In this document: positions 8,557 to 16,693 of the stretch, in pieces
Numbering within the stretch: position 1 is the stretch's first letter
Layout of the letters: each line of letters starts with the position of its first letter
DNA from: DATARN01 sp963851105
GTDB taxonomy: Bacteria; Actinomycetota; Acidimicrobiia; Acidimicrobiales; Palsa-688
DNA length: 64,000 nt
Direction of reading: 5' to 3'
Assembly: GCA_963851105.1 (NCBI GenBank)
Contig: CAWKNP010000009.1
Coordinates: 186,001-250,000 of the forward strand
Program-made: the position numbers and the translations under genes
Notes under the pieces: generated by a model
The model's database searches: none
Seen by the model: only the letters and a program-made list of their open reading frames with translations
What the model was told of the DNA's origin: nothing

Positions 8557-9216
8557 ATGGAAGAGCCGATGGTGGAGATCGACGACGGCGACACCCGGTG
8601 GCGCTTCGACCGGTCCTTCCTGACATCGAACTGGACCTGCATCTGGGGCCGGGGCTGCCTGGGAATCCTCCCGGTTGCCGCGCCTGAGCTCGGCCACGGC
8701 TGCTGCTCCATCGGGGCCGATCTCGACGGCGACGATGAGGCCCGGCTGATCGCAGCGCTGGCCGCGACCCTCGAACCGGCACTGTTCGAGCACCATGGCG
8801 ACGCTCGTGATGGCGGTGTCTTCGGCGATTCGGCCAGAACCTGCACCCGGGTGGTCGACGGTGCCTGCATCTTCCTCAACCGCCCGGGATTCGCGGGCGG
8901 CGCCGGCTGCGCGCTGCACCTCGCGGCCCTCGCCGAGGGGGAGTCACCGCAGGGGTGGAAGCCGTCGGTCTGCTGGCAGCTGCCCATAAAGGTGGAGTGG
9001 GAGGCTCGTGACGACGGCGGTGAGGTGGCGACGGTGCGGCGCTGGACTCGCGGCGACTGGGGCGCCGAGGGCGAGACGATGGCCTGGTGCTGCACCGAGG
9101 GCGACCGGGCTTACGTCGGCGAGCGCAGGGTGATCGATTCGCTTGGCGAGGAGATAGCGGCGATCACCGGGTCGGTCGTGTTCGTGGAGCTGGGGCGCCG
9201 GCTTGGCCAGGCCTGA
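8557..9216 (+). CDS. cysteine-rich (YkgJ/DUF3109-like) putative metal-binding protein
   Basis: 219 aa. Conserved-looking cysteines are spread in the order NWTC, RGC, HGCCS, TCT, GAC, GAGCALH, SVCWQLP and WCC. This pattern of Cys with GxxCALH and KPxxCxxxP resembles YkgJ/DUF3109-type proteins thought to bind zinc or an iron-sulfur cluster. No membrane segment; cytosolic. The start at 8557 is chosen from the TACCGT box at 8544; GTG 8548 overlaps that box and is unlikely. Its partner genes are unknown; the substrate and role cannot be inferred. Confidence 0.65.
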   Translation: MEEPMVEIDDGDTRWRFDRSFLTSNWTCIWGRGCLGILPVAAPELGHGCCSIGADLDGDDEARLIAALAATLEPALFEHHGDARDGGVFGDSARTCTRVVDGACIFLNRPGFAGGAGCALHLAALAEGESPQGWKPSVCWQLPIKVEWEARDDGGEVATVRRWTRGDWGAEGETMAWCCTEGDRAYVGERRVIDSLGEEIAAITGSVVFVELGRRLGQA

Positions 9217-9236
9217 GAAAAAGGGTTTTCGCTCTG

Positions 9237-9261
9237 CCGGCCCCGTCGACGAAAGGGCCGG
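9237..9261. terminator. hairpin between convergent genes
   Basis: CCGGCCC and GGGCCGG form a perfect 7-bp stem about 20 bp downstream of the cysteine-rich gene stop. The rest of the gap up to 9449 holds no frame I trust on either strand. Confidence 0.5.
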
Positions 9262-9449
9262 GGGCGACCCCGAGGAGTGGGACTTGTCGTCGTAGAGCAC
9301 CCAAAAGTCCCGCAGGTGGGCAGCGACGTCCAACCGTAGGCATGCCCGGGGGGCGGTCCTGTTCGGCTCGCGCCAAAGTCGCGGCCCGGCATCAGGATGA
9401 GGGATTGTCTCCGCCAAAGACCGCTGCCCCGGTCCGCCGGCCCAAACGG

Positions 9450-9941
9450 TTACCCCGCCGCCAAGTCGTGGAGCTCGGTCCCCGACAACCGGAAGACGGT
9501 CCAGTCCTCTTGGGGCCGGGCCCCGAGATGGCGGTAGAAGCCGATCGCCGGTTCGTTCCAGTTGAGAACGGACCATTCCACCCGGGTGTAGCCCCGCGCC
9601 ACCGCGATCGCGGCCAGGGCGCCCAGGAGCGCTCGGCCGGCACCCAGGTCCCGGGCGGGGGGACGGACGAAGAGGTCCTCCAGGTAGATCCCGTGATGCC
9701 CCGTCCACGTCGAGAAGCTGACGAACCAGATGGCCATGCCCACCACGGCACCGGCGTGCTCCGCCACATGGGCGAAGATCGCGGGCGAGGGGCCGAACAG
9801 CGCGGCGGTCAGTTGGGCCGTCGTCACCTCGACGCTGCCGGCGGCTCGTTCGTACTCCGCCAGGTCCCTGATCATGGCGACCATCTCGGCGACGTCGCCC
9901 ACGCGGGCGGGACGGATGACGACATCGGGGGCCTGCGCCAT
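9450..9941 (-). CDS. GNAT-family N-acetyltransferase
   Basis: 163 aa, normal for a single GNAT domain that transfers acetyl from acetyl-CoA to an amine. The N-terminal strand-helix (VVIRPARVGDVAEMVAMI), the YLEDLFVRPPARDLGAGRALL region with the pyrophosphate-binding R-x-x-G-x-G-like loop, and the C-terminal NEPAIGFYRHLGA motif are clear. The overall pattern resembles diamine (spermidine-like) acetyltransferases, but the substrate is not assignable. ATG 9941 lies inside a tandemly duplicated 86-bp block, so the upstream duplicate carries a second, decapitated start. Confidence 0.85.
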   Translation of the reverse strand: MAQAPDVVIRPARVGDVAEMVAMIRDLAEYERAAGSVEVTTAQLTAALFGPSPAIFAHVAEHAGAVVGMAIWFVSFSTWTGHHGIYLEDLFVRPPARDLGAGRALLGALAAIAVARGYTRVEWSVLNWNEPAIGFYRHLGARPQEDWTVFRLSGTELHDLAAG

Positions 9942-10076
9942 GGCGCCAGCATGCCCGCTCAGTGACCGAATCAGTTCCCCGGGATCATGCCGGCGGGACG
10001 GATGACGACATCGGGGTCTGCGCCATGTCGCCAGCACCCCCGCTCAGTGCCCCGAATCTGTTCCCCGGGAGCACGC
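9906..10076. repeat. 86-bp tandem duplication covering the start of the GNAT gene
   Basis: Two head-to-tail copies (about 9906-9991 and 9992-10076), nearly identical with scattered substitutions. Each contains the first codons of the acetyltransferase on the minus strand (MAQAPDVV versus MAQTPMSS, the second out of frame after a 1-nt difference) plus its leader. A shorter third trace (about 10079-10098) follows. Confidence 0.8.
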
Positions 10077-10102
10077 CGGCATGCCCGCCCAGTGGCCGCC
10101 CG

Positions 10103-11656
10103 TCATTTCCAAGACCGCACCGCCGGCATGGCCGCCCGGCCGCGGGAGTCGGGAACGACGCCGAGCACCTGGTGAATGGAGACACCCCCGTCGTCGAATC
10201 CCACCGCCGAGGCGGCCATGTACAGGCGCCACACCCGAGCCCGGCCGGTGCCGACGAGCGCCACGGCCTCGTCCCAATGCCGGTCGAGGTTGGCCACCCA
10301 GTGGCGCAGCGTCCGGGCGTAGTGTTCCCGGAGCGACTCGACGTCGCGGACCTCAAAGCCGGCCCGCTCCATGGCGAGGACCACTTCGCCGACATCGAGC
10401 AGCTCGCCGTCGGGAAACACGTAACGGGCCAGGAAAGAACGCCCGCCCAGTTTGGATCCGCCGATCGACGAAATGGCGTGATTGAGCAGCCGGCCTCCGG
10501 GGCGCAACAGCGGCCGCAGGGTCTCGAAATACTCCTCCGCCCGGGCCGCGCCGACGTGTTCGAACATGCCGATCGAGGAAATGGCGTCGAACTCCTCGCC
10601 CCGGAGGTCGCGGTAGTCCTGGAGCCGGATCTCGACCTGATCGGCCAGACCGGCGGCGACCACGCGCTGGCGCGCGAGCTCCGCTTGGGCCTCGCTGATG
10701 GTGATGCCCACGACCGCCGCGCCATGCTGGGAGGCGGCGTGCAAGGCCATGGAACCCCACCCGCAACCGATGTCGAGCAGCCGGGCGCCTCGGCGTTCGG
10801 GCAGTCCCAACTTTGCAGAGACCAGCTCGTGTTTTCCCGCCTGCGCCTCTTCCAAGGTGGTCGTGTCGTCGGCGAAGCGAGCGCAGGAATAGGTGAGGCT
10901 CGATCCGAGAACCAGCCGGTAGAAGTCGTTCCCGACGTCATAGTGATGGCTGATGGCACGGGCATCGCGGCGCTTTGAGTGGCGCCAGCCGCGGGGGTGC
11001 ACCTCCTCGGCGGGCGCCGCCAGGGGCCGTCCCAGGGCACCCATCCGGCCGGCCACCTCGACGGCCGCCCCGAGGCCCCGAGGCCCGAGGCGGCGATGAG
11101 CCTGGGAACCCTCCTGCATCGCCCGCAGCACCATAAATAGGTCGCCTTCAAAGTCGAGGTCGCCAACGACATAGGCGCGGCCGAGGCCCAGGTCCCCGGG
11201 GGCCCACAACAGTCGTCGCAGCGCATCGGGACTGCGGACGATCACTGTTCCCGGACCGCCGGCGGGCCCGATCACGCTGCCATCCCAGAACCGGAACTGG
11301 ACCGGCACCTCGGTGGCGAACAGGGCATCGAGTAGGGGCGTGATGGTCGTGGCCGCCGAGCGCCCGGTCCCGCGCCGTCCGGCCGGGTCAGCGGGGGGCG
11401 GCTGTTGCTCTCGGGCGCCGGTACTGGTGTCGACGCCGGCCGCGGGATCGTCGAGGGCGAGCCCCGCGCCACCGTGGCCGTTCGCCTGTCCCGGCGGAGG
11501 TGGTGGCAGGTGGTGTCGACTGAATCGTTCCCTCGGCCGCGTACCCACGAAGCATCCGCTCCCTGTCCGAATGTCGGAGTGGAAGCCCGCCGCCAAGTCG
11601 CGCGAGGCCAGCCGTCTCCCACCGGCTGCTCGCTCAACCGAACACGGTGATATCAC
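10103..11656 (-). CDS. cyclopropane-fatty-acyl-phospholipid synthase family methyltransferase
   Basis: Up to 517 aa. The catalytic C-terminal part (about residues 225-510) is a class I SAM methyltransferase: SHHYDVGNDFY substrate motif, LLDIGCGWGSMALHAA SAM-binding loop, and SIGMFEHVG. The N-terminal CFA domain (about 105-215, beginning ITPLLDALF) is also normal. Such enzymes methylate double bonds of membrane-lipid acyl chains. The first 100 residues are disordered and Arg/Pro-rich. The start is uncertain: GTG 11656 is the longest option and GTG 11548 (GGGAG about 10 nt upstream) is plausible. Divergent from mraZ. Confidence 0.85.
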   Translation of the reverse strand: MISPCSVERAAGGRRLASRDLAAGFHSDIRTGSGCFVGTRPRERFSRHHLPPPPPGQANGHGGAGLALDDPAAGVDTSTGAREQQPPPADPAGRRGTGRSAATTITPLLDALFATEVPVQFRFWDGSVIGPAGGPGTVIVRSPDALRRLLWAPGDLGLGRAYVVGDLDFEGDLFMVLRAMQEGSQAHRRLGPRGLGAAVEVAGRMGALGRPLAAPAEEVHPRGWRHSKRRDARAISHHYDVGNDFYRLVLGSSLTYSCARFADDTTTLEEAQAGKHELVSAKLGLPERRGARLLDIGCGWGSMALHAASQHGAAVVGITISEAQAELARQRVVAAGLADQVEIRLQDYRDLRGEEFDAISSIGMFEHVGAARAEEYFETLRPLLRPGGRLLNHAISSIGGSKLGGRSFLARYVFPDGELLDVGEVVLAMERAGFEVRDVESLREHYARTLRHWVANLDRHWDEAVALVGTGRARVWRLYMAASAVGFDDGGVSIHQVLGVVPDSRGRAAMPAVRSWK

Positions 11657-11803
11657 CGCTTGGCGAACTCGTCAACCATTCCGCCCGTGACCGGGACATT
11701 GCGTCCAGACCAGCCAGGACGGCTGCCGGTCCCTCCCGGGGTCGCTCACGGTGTCGTGAGGGGCAGCACCCACCTGATTCGTGTCCAAACCGGCTGTTCG
11801 GGG

Positions 11804-11832
11804 TTGACCGGTGGGGGATTGGGGCGTACCGT
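11804..11832 (+). promoter_or_regulatory. mraZ promoter with TGGGG boxes
   Basis: TTGACC (11804-11809), a 17-bp spacer, then TACCGT (11827-11832): a good housekeeping-sigma promoter. TGGGG occurs at 11812 and 11820 in the spacer, and TGGTG/TGGGA at 11832, 11842 and 11845. TGGGN-type repeats upstream of mraZ are the known binding sites of MraZ itself, so autoregulation is likely; spacing here is not the perfect 10-bp E. coli pattern. Confidence 0.65.
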
Positions 11833-11845
11833 GGTGCGAAGTGGT

Positions 11846-11866
11846 GGGAAGGGGAGGGCCCTTCCC
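11846..11866 (+). promoter_or_regulatory. leader hairpin upstream of mraZ
   Basis: GGGAAGGG pairs with CCCTTCCC around a GAGGG loop, directly after the predicted transcription start and before the GAGGGATGG ribosome-binding region. It could stabilise or attenuate the dcw transcript. Confidence 0.45.
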
Positions 11867-11892
11867 CCATAGAGGGATGGAACGAGCACTGA

Positions 11893-12351
11893 GTGGCGCC
11901 GCGGTTCTTTGGCAGGTACGAGCACTCCCTCGATGCGAAGGGACGGATCATCCTGCCGGCGCGCTTCCGCGGCCAGCTGGGCACCCAGGCCTATGTCTCG
12001 CAGTTTCAAGAGGGCTGCCTGGCGCTGTGGACGGCCGAAGAGTTCGACCGGCAGATGGACGAGGCAGAGGCGAAGCAGGGCCTGGGGCTGGCCGAGCGCA
12101 ACGCGGCCCGGATCCTGGGATCGGGCTCGGTCGAAGTGGAGGTCGATCGCCAGGGGCGGGTGGCCATTCCTGCCTTCCTGCGGGAATTCGCCAGCCTGCA
12201 GCCCGAGACCACCATTCTTGTCATGGGCGCTATCAATCGCGTCGAGCTGTGGAACCAGGCGGAATGGGATCGCCGGGTCAAGCCGGCGGAAGCCGAATTG
12301 GTGGGCGAGCCCGCCAAACCTACGACCGCCGTCCCCGCGGCGGCGCCGTGA
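11893..12351 (+). CDS. mraZ: transcriptional regulator MraZ
   Basis: 152 aa with two SpoVT/AbrB-like DNA-binding repeats, each with the D-x-K/Q-G-R motif: DAKGRIILPARFR (residues about 14-26) and DRQGRVAIPAFLR (about 85-97). MraZ binds repeats in its own promoter and controls the division and cell-wall operon. GTG 11893 is used with GGGATGG upstream. First gene of the dcw cluster, followed by rsmH as usual. The C-terminal Pro/Ala tail is not conserved in the family. Confidence 0.95.
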   Translation: MAPRFFGRYEHSLDAKGRIILPARFRGQLGTQAYVSQFQEGCLALWTAEEFDRQMDEAEAKQGLGLAERNAARILGSGSVEVEVDRQGRVAIPAFLREFASLQPETTILVMGAINRVELWNQAEWDRRVKPAEAELVGEPAKPTTAVPAAAP

Positions 12352-12512
12352 CCTGTGTCAACCATCGCGACCCCATATCCGTCCCGACCGCAGGCGCCCC
12401 TCGGCGCATGCGCAGCCCTTCGACTGGCGAGGTGGAAGTCCCCTTCTCCGCCCGCTTCCATCTTGCACGATCGGGGAGAAATCCCGACGGCAGGCTGGTC
12501 GAGGGGCTGCCC
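12352..12512. other. mraZ-rsmH spacer with a stem-loop
   Basis: 161 bp without a separate gene, although the rsmH frame is open upstream. AGGTGGAAG (near 12429) and CTTCCATCT (near 12460) can pair with one G-T wobble. The spacer may hold an internal regulatory element; nothing more can be supported. Confidence 0.3.
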
Positions 12513-13502
12513 ATGAGCCGGGCCGGCGCCGACGGCGCGGAGACTGACGGACCGGAGGGCGCCTTCTCCCACCTTCCGGTCATGGTCGCCGAAGTGGTGG
12601 CGCTGTTCGAGCCGGTACCGCCGGGCGTGGTGGTCGACGCCACCATCGGCGGCGGCGGCCACGCCGGAGCCATCCTGGCCGCCCACCCCCACCTCCGGAT
12701 CATCGGCCTGGATCAGGACCCCGCAGCTGTGGCCGCGGCCCGGGAGTTCCTGGCCCCGTACGCAGAGCGCGCCGAAGTGCACCGAGCACGTTTCGACCGG
12801 CTCGACCAGATCGTCGATGGTGCCGGGGGTATGGCCCTTTCCGGCGTCCTGCTCGATCTCGGGGTCAGCTCGCCGCAGCTGGACCGCCCCGAACGGGGCT
12901 TCACGTTCCGCGTCGACGCCCCCCTCGACATGAGGATGGACCCTGACCGGGCCACGACCGCCGCCGACCTGATCAACACCATGCGCGAGGACGAGCTCGT
13001 CCGCCTGCTGCTCGACAATGGCGAGAGCCGCTTTGCCCGCCGCGTCGCTCGCGCCATCATCGCCGCCCGCCCGCTCACCACCACCGGCCAGCTGGCCGAG
13101 GTCGTCCGCACCGCCATCCCCGCCGCAGCCCGGCGCACCGGCGGCCACCCCGCCCGTCGTGTTTTCCAAGGCCTGCGGATCGCGGTCAACGACGAGCTGG
13201 CGGTCCTCCCGGTGGCGCTCGACGCTGCCATCGAACGCTTGGCGCCGGGGGGCCGCGCCGTCGTGCTCGCCTACCACTCGGGGGAGGATCGACTCGTCAA
13301 GCAACGGTTCGGGCTGGCCAGTACGGGCGGCTGCACCTGCCCGCCGGGACTGCCCTGCGTGTGCGGCGCGACACCGACCGTGCGCCTCGTCAACCGGGGT
13401 GCCCGCAAGCCGTCCCCGGAGGAGCTCGAGGCCAACCCCCGCTCGGCCAGCGCCCGCCTGCGGGCCGTTGAACGCCTACCGAAGGAGGACGACCAGCCAT
13501 GA
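12513..13502 (+). CDS. rsmH: 16S rRNA (cytosine(1402)-N4)-methyltransferase RsmH
   Basis: 329 aa. RsmH (MraW) uses SAM to methylate C1402 of 16S rRNA at the ribosomal P site. Seen: HLPVMVAEV at the N-terminus, SAM loop VDATIGGGGHAG (about residues 40-50), VLLDLGVSSPQLD, the RGFTFR segment and the C-terminal YHSGEDRLVKQ motif (usually YHSLEDR). ATG 12513 is chosen because GGGG lies 7 nt upstream and it fits the family length. A Cys-rich loop (GCTCPPGLPCVCG) near residue 275 is common in actinobacterial members. Its stop overlaps the ftsL start by 4 nt. Confidence 0.95.
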   Translation: MSRAGADGAETDGPEGAFSHLPVMVAEVVALFEPVPPGVVVDATIGGGGHAGAILAAHPHLRIIGLDQDPAAVAAAREFLAPYAERAEVHRARFDRLDQIVDGAGGMALSGVLLDLGVSSPQLDRPERGFTFRVDAPLDMRMDPDRATTAADLINTMREDELVRLLLDNGESRFARRVARAIIAARPLTTTGQLAEVVRTAIPAAARRTGGHPARRVFQGLRIAVNDELAVLPVALDAAIERLAPGGRAVVLAYHSGEDRLVKQRFGLASTGGCTCPPGLPCVCGATPTVRLVNRGARKPSPEELEANPRSASARLRAVERLPKEDDQP

Positions 13503-13984
13503 GCGTCACCGAACTGATCGCCCCGGCCGCCAAACCCCGGCCACTGCCGCCCGAAGCGCCCCGCCACCTCCGGCTAGTCGGCAACGAGGAGTACGCCGCC
13601 ATCCAGCGGCGCCGGCGCATGCGCGTCGGCGGGGTCGTCCTCGCCGCCTCGGTCATCATCCTGCTCTTCGCGGCCGTCGCCATGCACGTGGTGCTTGCCC
13701 AGAACCAGTTCCGGCTCAGCCAGGTCGACACCCAAGCGGCGGCCCAGCAAGCTCGATACCAGCAGCTGCGCCTCCAGGTGGACCGGCTGGAGGCGCCGTC
13801 GAGGATCATCGGCATCGCCGAAGGCCGCCTGGGGATGGCGCCGCCGGCGACGATCACGTTCCTCAACCCCTCGAGCGCCACGTCGGGTCCCGCCGGGCCC
13901 GCCCGGGCGACCGGCGGACCCGCCCCCGCCACCCCGCCCGCGGGCTGGTCGACGATCAAACCTCAGCTGGTGGCCAGTCCGTGA
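13499..13984 (+). CDS. ftsL: cell-division protein FtsL-like
   Basis: 161 aa, bitopic: basic cytosolic N-terminus, one membrane helix (about residues 46-68), then a coiled-coil stretch rich in Gln/Arg/Leu (about 70-105) containing RIIGIAEGRLGM, typical of FtsL. FtsL pairs with FtsB/DivIC and FtsQ to activate FtsW-FtsI. The C-terminal 45 residues are Pro/Ala/Gly-rich and unlike the family. Assignment rests on position between rsmH and ftsI plus topology. ATGA overlap with rsmH; its TGA overlaps a GTG (13981) that opens the next frame. Confidence 0.8.
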   Translation: MSVTELIAPAAKPRPLPPEAPRHLRLVGNEEYAAIQRRRRMRVGGVVLAASVIILLFAAVAMHVVLAQNQFRLSQVDTQAAAQQARYQQLRLQVDRLEAPSRIIGIAEGRLGMAPPATITFLNPSSATSGPAGPARATGGPAPATPPAGWSTIKPQLVASP

Positions 13985-14641
13985 CCGACCGACCGGCGGG
14001 ACGCCGTCTGGTTCCCCGCCGGGAGATCACCGAGAGGGGACAATCGGCCCGGGGGACGCCAGTAGGGATAGAACTCGGACACAAGAATCGCCCGGTTCCG
14101 GCCCGGGCCCGACGGGCGCCTGCGGCGGCCGCCGTCCGGGACTTCGGGTATCCGGTGACCTCCGGCACCTCCCGTGGCCGGGTACGGCGAACCGCCACCG
14201 ACCGCAGCGGCGCCCCGGCCCCGCGGCGGGCCGTACCTGCCGCCAAGGCGACCCGGGCGCCGGCGATGCCACGCCGGCGCCCGAGTCCTGGTTCCGGTCG
14301 GGCCGCGGGCGATGTTGCGTCCCGCCGGCGTCTGAGTCCTGGTTCCAGTCAGGCCCCGGGCGAAGTTGCGCCCCGCCGGCGACCGAGTCCTGGTTCGGGT
14401 CGGGCCGCGGGCGAAGTTGCGCCCCGCCGGCGACCGAGTCCTGGTTCCAGTCGGGCGGCGGCCGATGTTGCGCCCCGCCGGCGTCCGGGTGCTGGTCCTG
14501 GTTCCGGTCGGGCGGCGGGCGAGGTTGCGTCCCGCCGGCGGCGGGCGCCACGCCCGGAGGTGAGCACTCCGGTCGGGGCCGCGAGCGCGAGGAGGCGGCC
14601 AGGGCAACCGGCCGCGGCCGGGGCGGTACCGGCCGAGCCAT
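13981..14641 (+). other. Arg/Pro-rich open region between ftsL and ftsI, possible lost N-terminal extension of FtsI
   Basis: A frame opening with GTG 13981 (GTGA overlap with the ftsL stop) reads VTDRPAGRRLVPRR and continues as a basic, Pro/Gly/Ala-rich tail through the 51-bp repeats below. It stays open past the FtsI membrane helix but in the wrong frame for it. Actinobacterial FtsI (PbpB) often has a basic, proline-rich cytosolic tail before its membrane helix. I infer that this DNA encodes, or encoded, such a tail, and that a 1-nt shift near 14560-14690 separates it from ftsI. The shift could be a base error, a real mutation, or recoding. Confidence 0.5.
14272..14532 (+). repeat. 51-bp tandem repeat, five copies
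   Basis: Four 51-bp units and one of 57 bp, in frame with GTG 13981. Each encodes a variant of RRRPSPGSGRAAGEVAP. Differences between units are mostly single substitutions. Sits in the ftsL-ftsI interval. Confidence 0.85.
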
Positions 14642-16687
14642 ATGGCGCCGCGGCGGCCCGGAGTGCCGTTGAGCAACCGGAAGCGGCTGGCCGCCCTGCT
14701 GCTCGCCATGGCGGTGTTCTTTCTCGCCATCGCAGGCCGCCTGATCTCGATCCAGGGCGTGTCCGCCGACCATTATCTGGCGGTCGGGCTGTCGCAACGG
14801 ATCACCACGGTGAGCCTGCCCGGGCAGCGGGGCACGATCTTCGACCGCAGCGGACACGAATTGGCGGTCTCGGTCCCCCAGAAGACGATCTGGGTCGATC
14901 CCCAGCTGGTGACCGATCCCCGGCAGGAGGCGGCGGTGCTGGCGCCGGTCATCGGGGTGGACGTGGCGACGACGGAATCCAAGCTGCGCAGCCGCGGGCA
15001 GTTCGCGTACTTGGCCCGGACCGTCGACGACGCCGTGGCCGCCAAGGTGACCGACCTCAAGCTTCCCGGCGTCTACACCATGCCGGAACCGAAGCGGTTC
15101 CTTCCCGCCGGGCCTCTGGCCGTTTCGCTCCTCGGCGCGGTCGGCAATGACAACACCGGCCTTTCCGGCCTGGAGCAGGAATTCAACCTGCAGCTGGCCG
15201 GCCGCCCCGGCCGGCTCATCGAAGAACGGGACCCGAAGGGTGTCCAGATCCCCGGCGGCTTCCGCCAGTACCAGCCCGCGGTCAGCGGCCAGGATCTCGT
15301 CCTCACCATCGACGAGGCACTGCAGGCGCAGACCGAACAGACGCTGGCCGCCCAGATCAGCGCCGCCCACGCCAGGGGTGGTGTCGCTGTGCTGATGGAT
15401 ACCACCACGGGAGAGATCCTGGCTATGGCCAGCCTCACGACCGATCCGACCCTCGCGGCCACCACCGCGGGCGGCGCCGCCGCCGGCCCGGCCGCCGCCG
15501 CCCATCCGCAGTGCTCGCCGGGCGGCGTCGCCCCTGCGGCGTCCACCACCGCCGCCAAGGCGCCCGCCGCGACTTGCCCTCCGGCGCCGACCGCAAACGC
15601 GGCCGCCTTCACCGGTGTGTTCGAGCCGGGATCGGTGAGCAAGCTGGTCACCATCTCCGCCGCCCTCGGCAGTGGCGTCGTCGCCGCCGCCGACCATTTC
15701 TCGGTGGCCGACTCGCTGAAGCTGTCGGACGCCGTGTTCCACGACGCCGAGACCCACAAGGTCGAGAACTGGACCGTCACCGACATCCTGGCCAACTCGT
15801 CCAACGTCGGGACCATCACCATCGCCCAGCGGCTCGGCAAGGACCGCCTGGCCGCGGCACTGGCGGCCTACGGGTTCGGCCAGACCACCGGCGTCGGCCT
15901 CCCCGGCGAGTCGGCGGGACTGGTGCCCGACCCGGCCAAGTGGTCGGCCACTTCGATCGGCAGCATCGCCATCGGCCAAGGTGTAGGGGTGACAGCGGTC
16001 CAGATGCTGGCGGCGTACAACACCATCGCCAACGGCGGCGTGTACGTCGCCCCGAAGCTCGTGGCCGCCACCGTCGACACCGCGGGCCAGACCCACCCGA
16101 CGGCGCCGTCGGCCGAACACCGGGTGGTGTCGGCGGAGGTCGCCCAGCAGATGACGACCATGCTGGGCGAGGTGGTCCGGGTGGGGACGGGCCAGGCGGC
16201 CAAGGTGGATGGCTATACCGTTGCCGGCAAGACCGGCACGGCCCTCATTCCCCTGCCCAGTGCCCGCGGTTATATGAACGGCATGTACACCTCGAGCTTC
16301 GCCGGCTTCGTCCCCGCCGAGCACCCGCAGCTGACCGGCATTGTCGTCCTCGACCAGACGCCGTACTTCGGTGGTGTCGCCTCGGCGCCGCTGTTCGCCA
16401 CGGTGGCGGGCTACGGGCTGCGCGAGTTCAAGATCGCGCCGGTGCCGCCGCAGCCCCCCGCTCCCGGCGTCCCCCTGGCCACGGCGGCCACGGCGCAGGC
16501 GGCAGGGGAGAAGCTGACGCCCAACAGCGCCGGCGTTGCCATCACGACCGTCGCCCCGGCCACGGCGAAGAAGAAGGCGACCCCACCGACGACCACCGCG
16601 ACCTCGCTCGCGCCCATCGTCGCCACCACCACGCCTCAGCACCGCGGGGTCGCAGCCACGACCACCACCGCGCCGGCGAAGCGCTGA
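14642..16687 (+). CDS. ftsI: septal peptidoglycan transpeptidase FtsI (class B PBP)
   Basis: 681 aa. One N-terminal membrane helix (about 17-36), the class B PBP dimerisation domain opening with RGTIFDRSGHELA, then the transpeptidase domain with SVSK (S331 nucleophile, K334), SSN (386-388) and KTGTA (530-534). It crosslinks septal peptidoglycan with FtsW. A Pro/Ala/Thr insertion (about 285-320) precedes the SxxK motif, and the last 80 residues are a disordered Ala/Thr/Pro tail; no PASTA domain. ATG 14642 is the first usable start in this frame after the stop at 14561; the true N-terminus may include the region described at 13981. Confidence 0.9.
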   Translation: MAPRRPGVPLSNRKRLAALLLAMAVFFLAIAGRLISIQGVSADHYLAVGLSQRITTVSLPGQRGTIFDRSGHELAVSVPQKTIWVDPQLVTDPRQEAAVLAPVIGVDVATTESKLRSRGQFAYLARTVDDAVAAKVTDLKLPGVYTMPEPKRFLPAGPLAVSLLGAVGNDNTGLSGLEQEFNLQLAGRPGRLIEERDPKGVQIPGGFRQYQPAVSGQDLVLTIDEALQAQTEQTLAAQISAAHARGGVAVLMDTTTGEILAMASLTTDPTLAATTAGGAAAGPAAAAHPQCSPGGVAPAASTTAAKAPAATCPPAPTANAAAFTGVFEPGSVSKLVTISAALGSGVVAAADHFSVADSLKLSDAVFHDAETHKVENWTVTDILANSSNVGTITIAQRLGKDRLAAALAAYGFGQTTGVGLPGESAGLVPDPAKWSATSIGSIAIGQGVGVTAVQMLAAYNTIANGGVYVAPKLVAATVDTAGQTHPTAPSAEHRVVSAEVAQQMTTMLGEVVRVGTGQAAKVDGYTVAGKTGTALIPLPSARGYMNGMYTSSFAGFVPAEHPQLTGIVVLDQTPYFGGVASAPLFATVAGYGLREFKIAPVPPQPPAPGVPLATAATAQAAGEKLTPNSAGVAITTVAPATAKKKATPPTTTATSLAPIVATTTPQHRGVAATTTTAPAKR

Positions 16688-16693
16688 GCTCCC

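Noticed and set aside
9217..9449. Possible small gene on the minus strand (segment with HLRDFWVLYDDKSH)
   Set aside because: The protein-like stretch is only about 20 residues, with no start signal; the flanks read as random high-GC translation.
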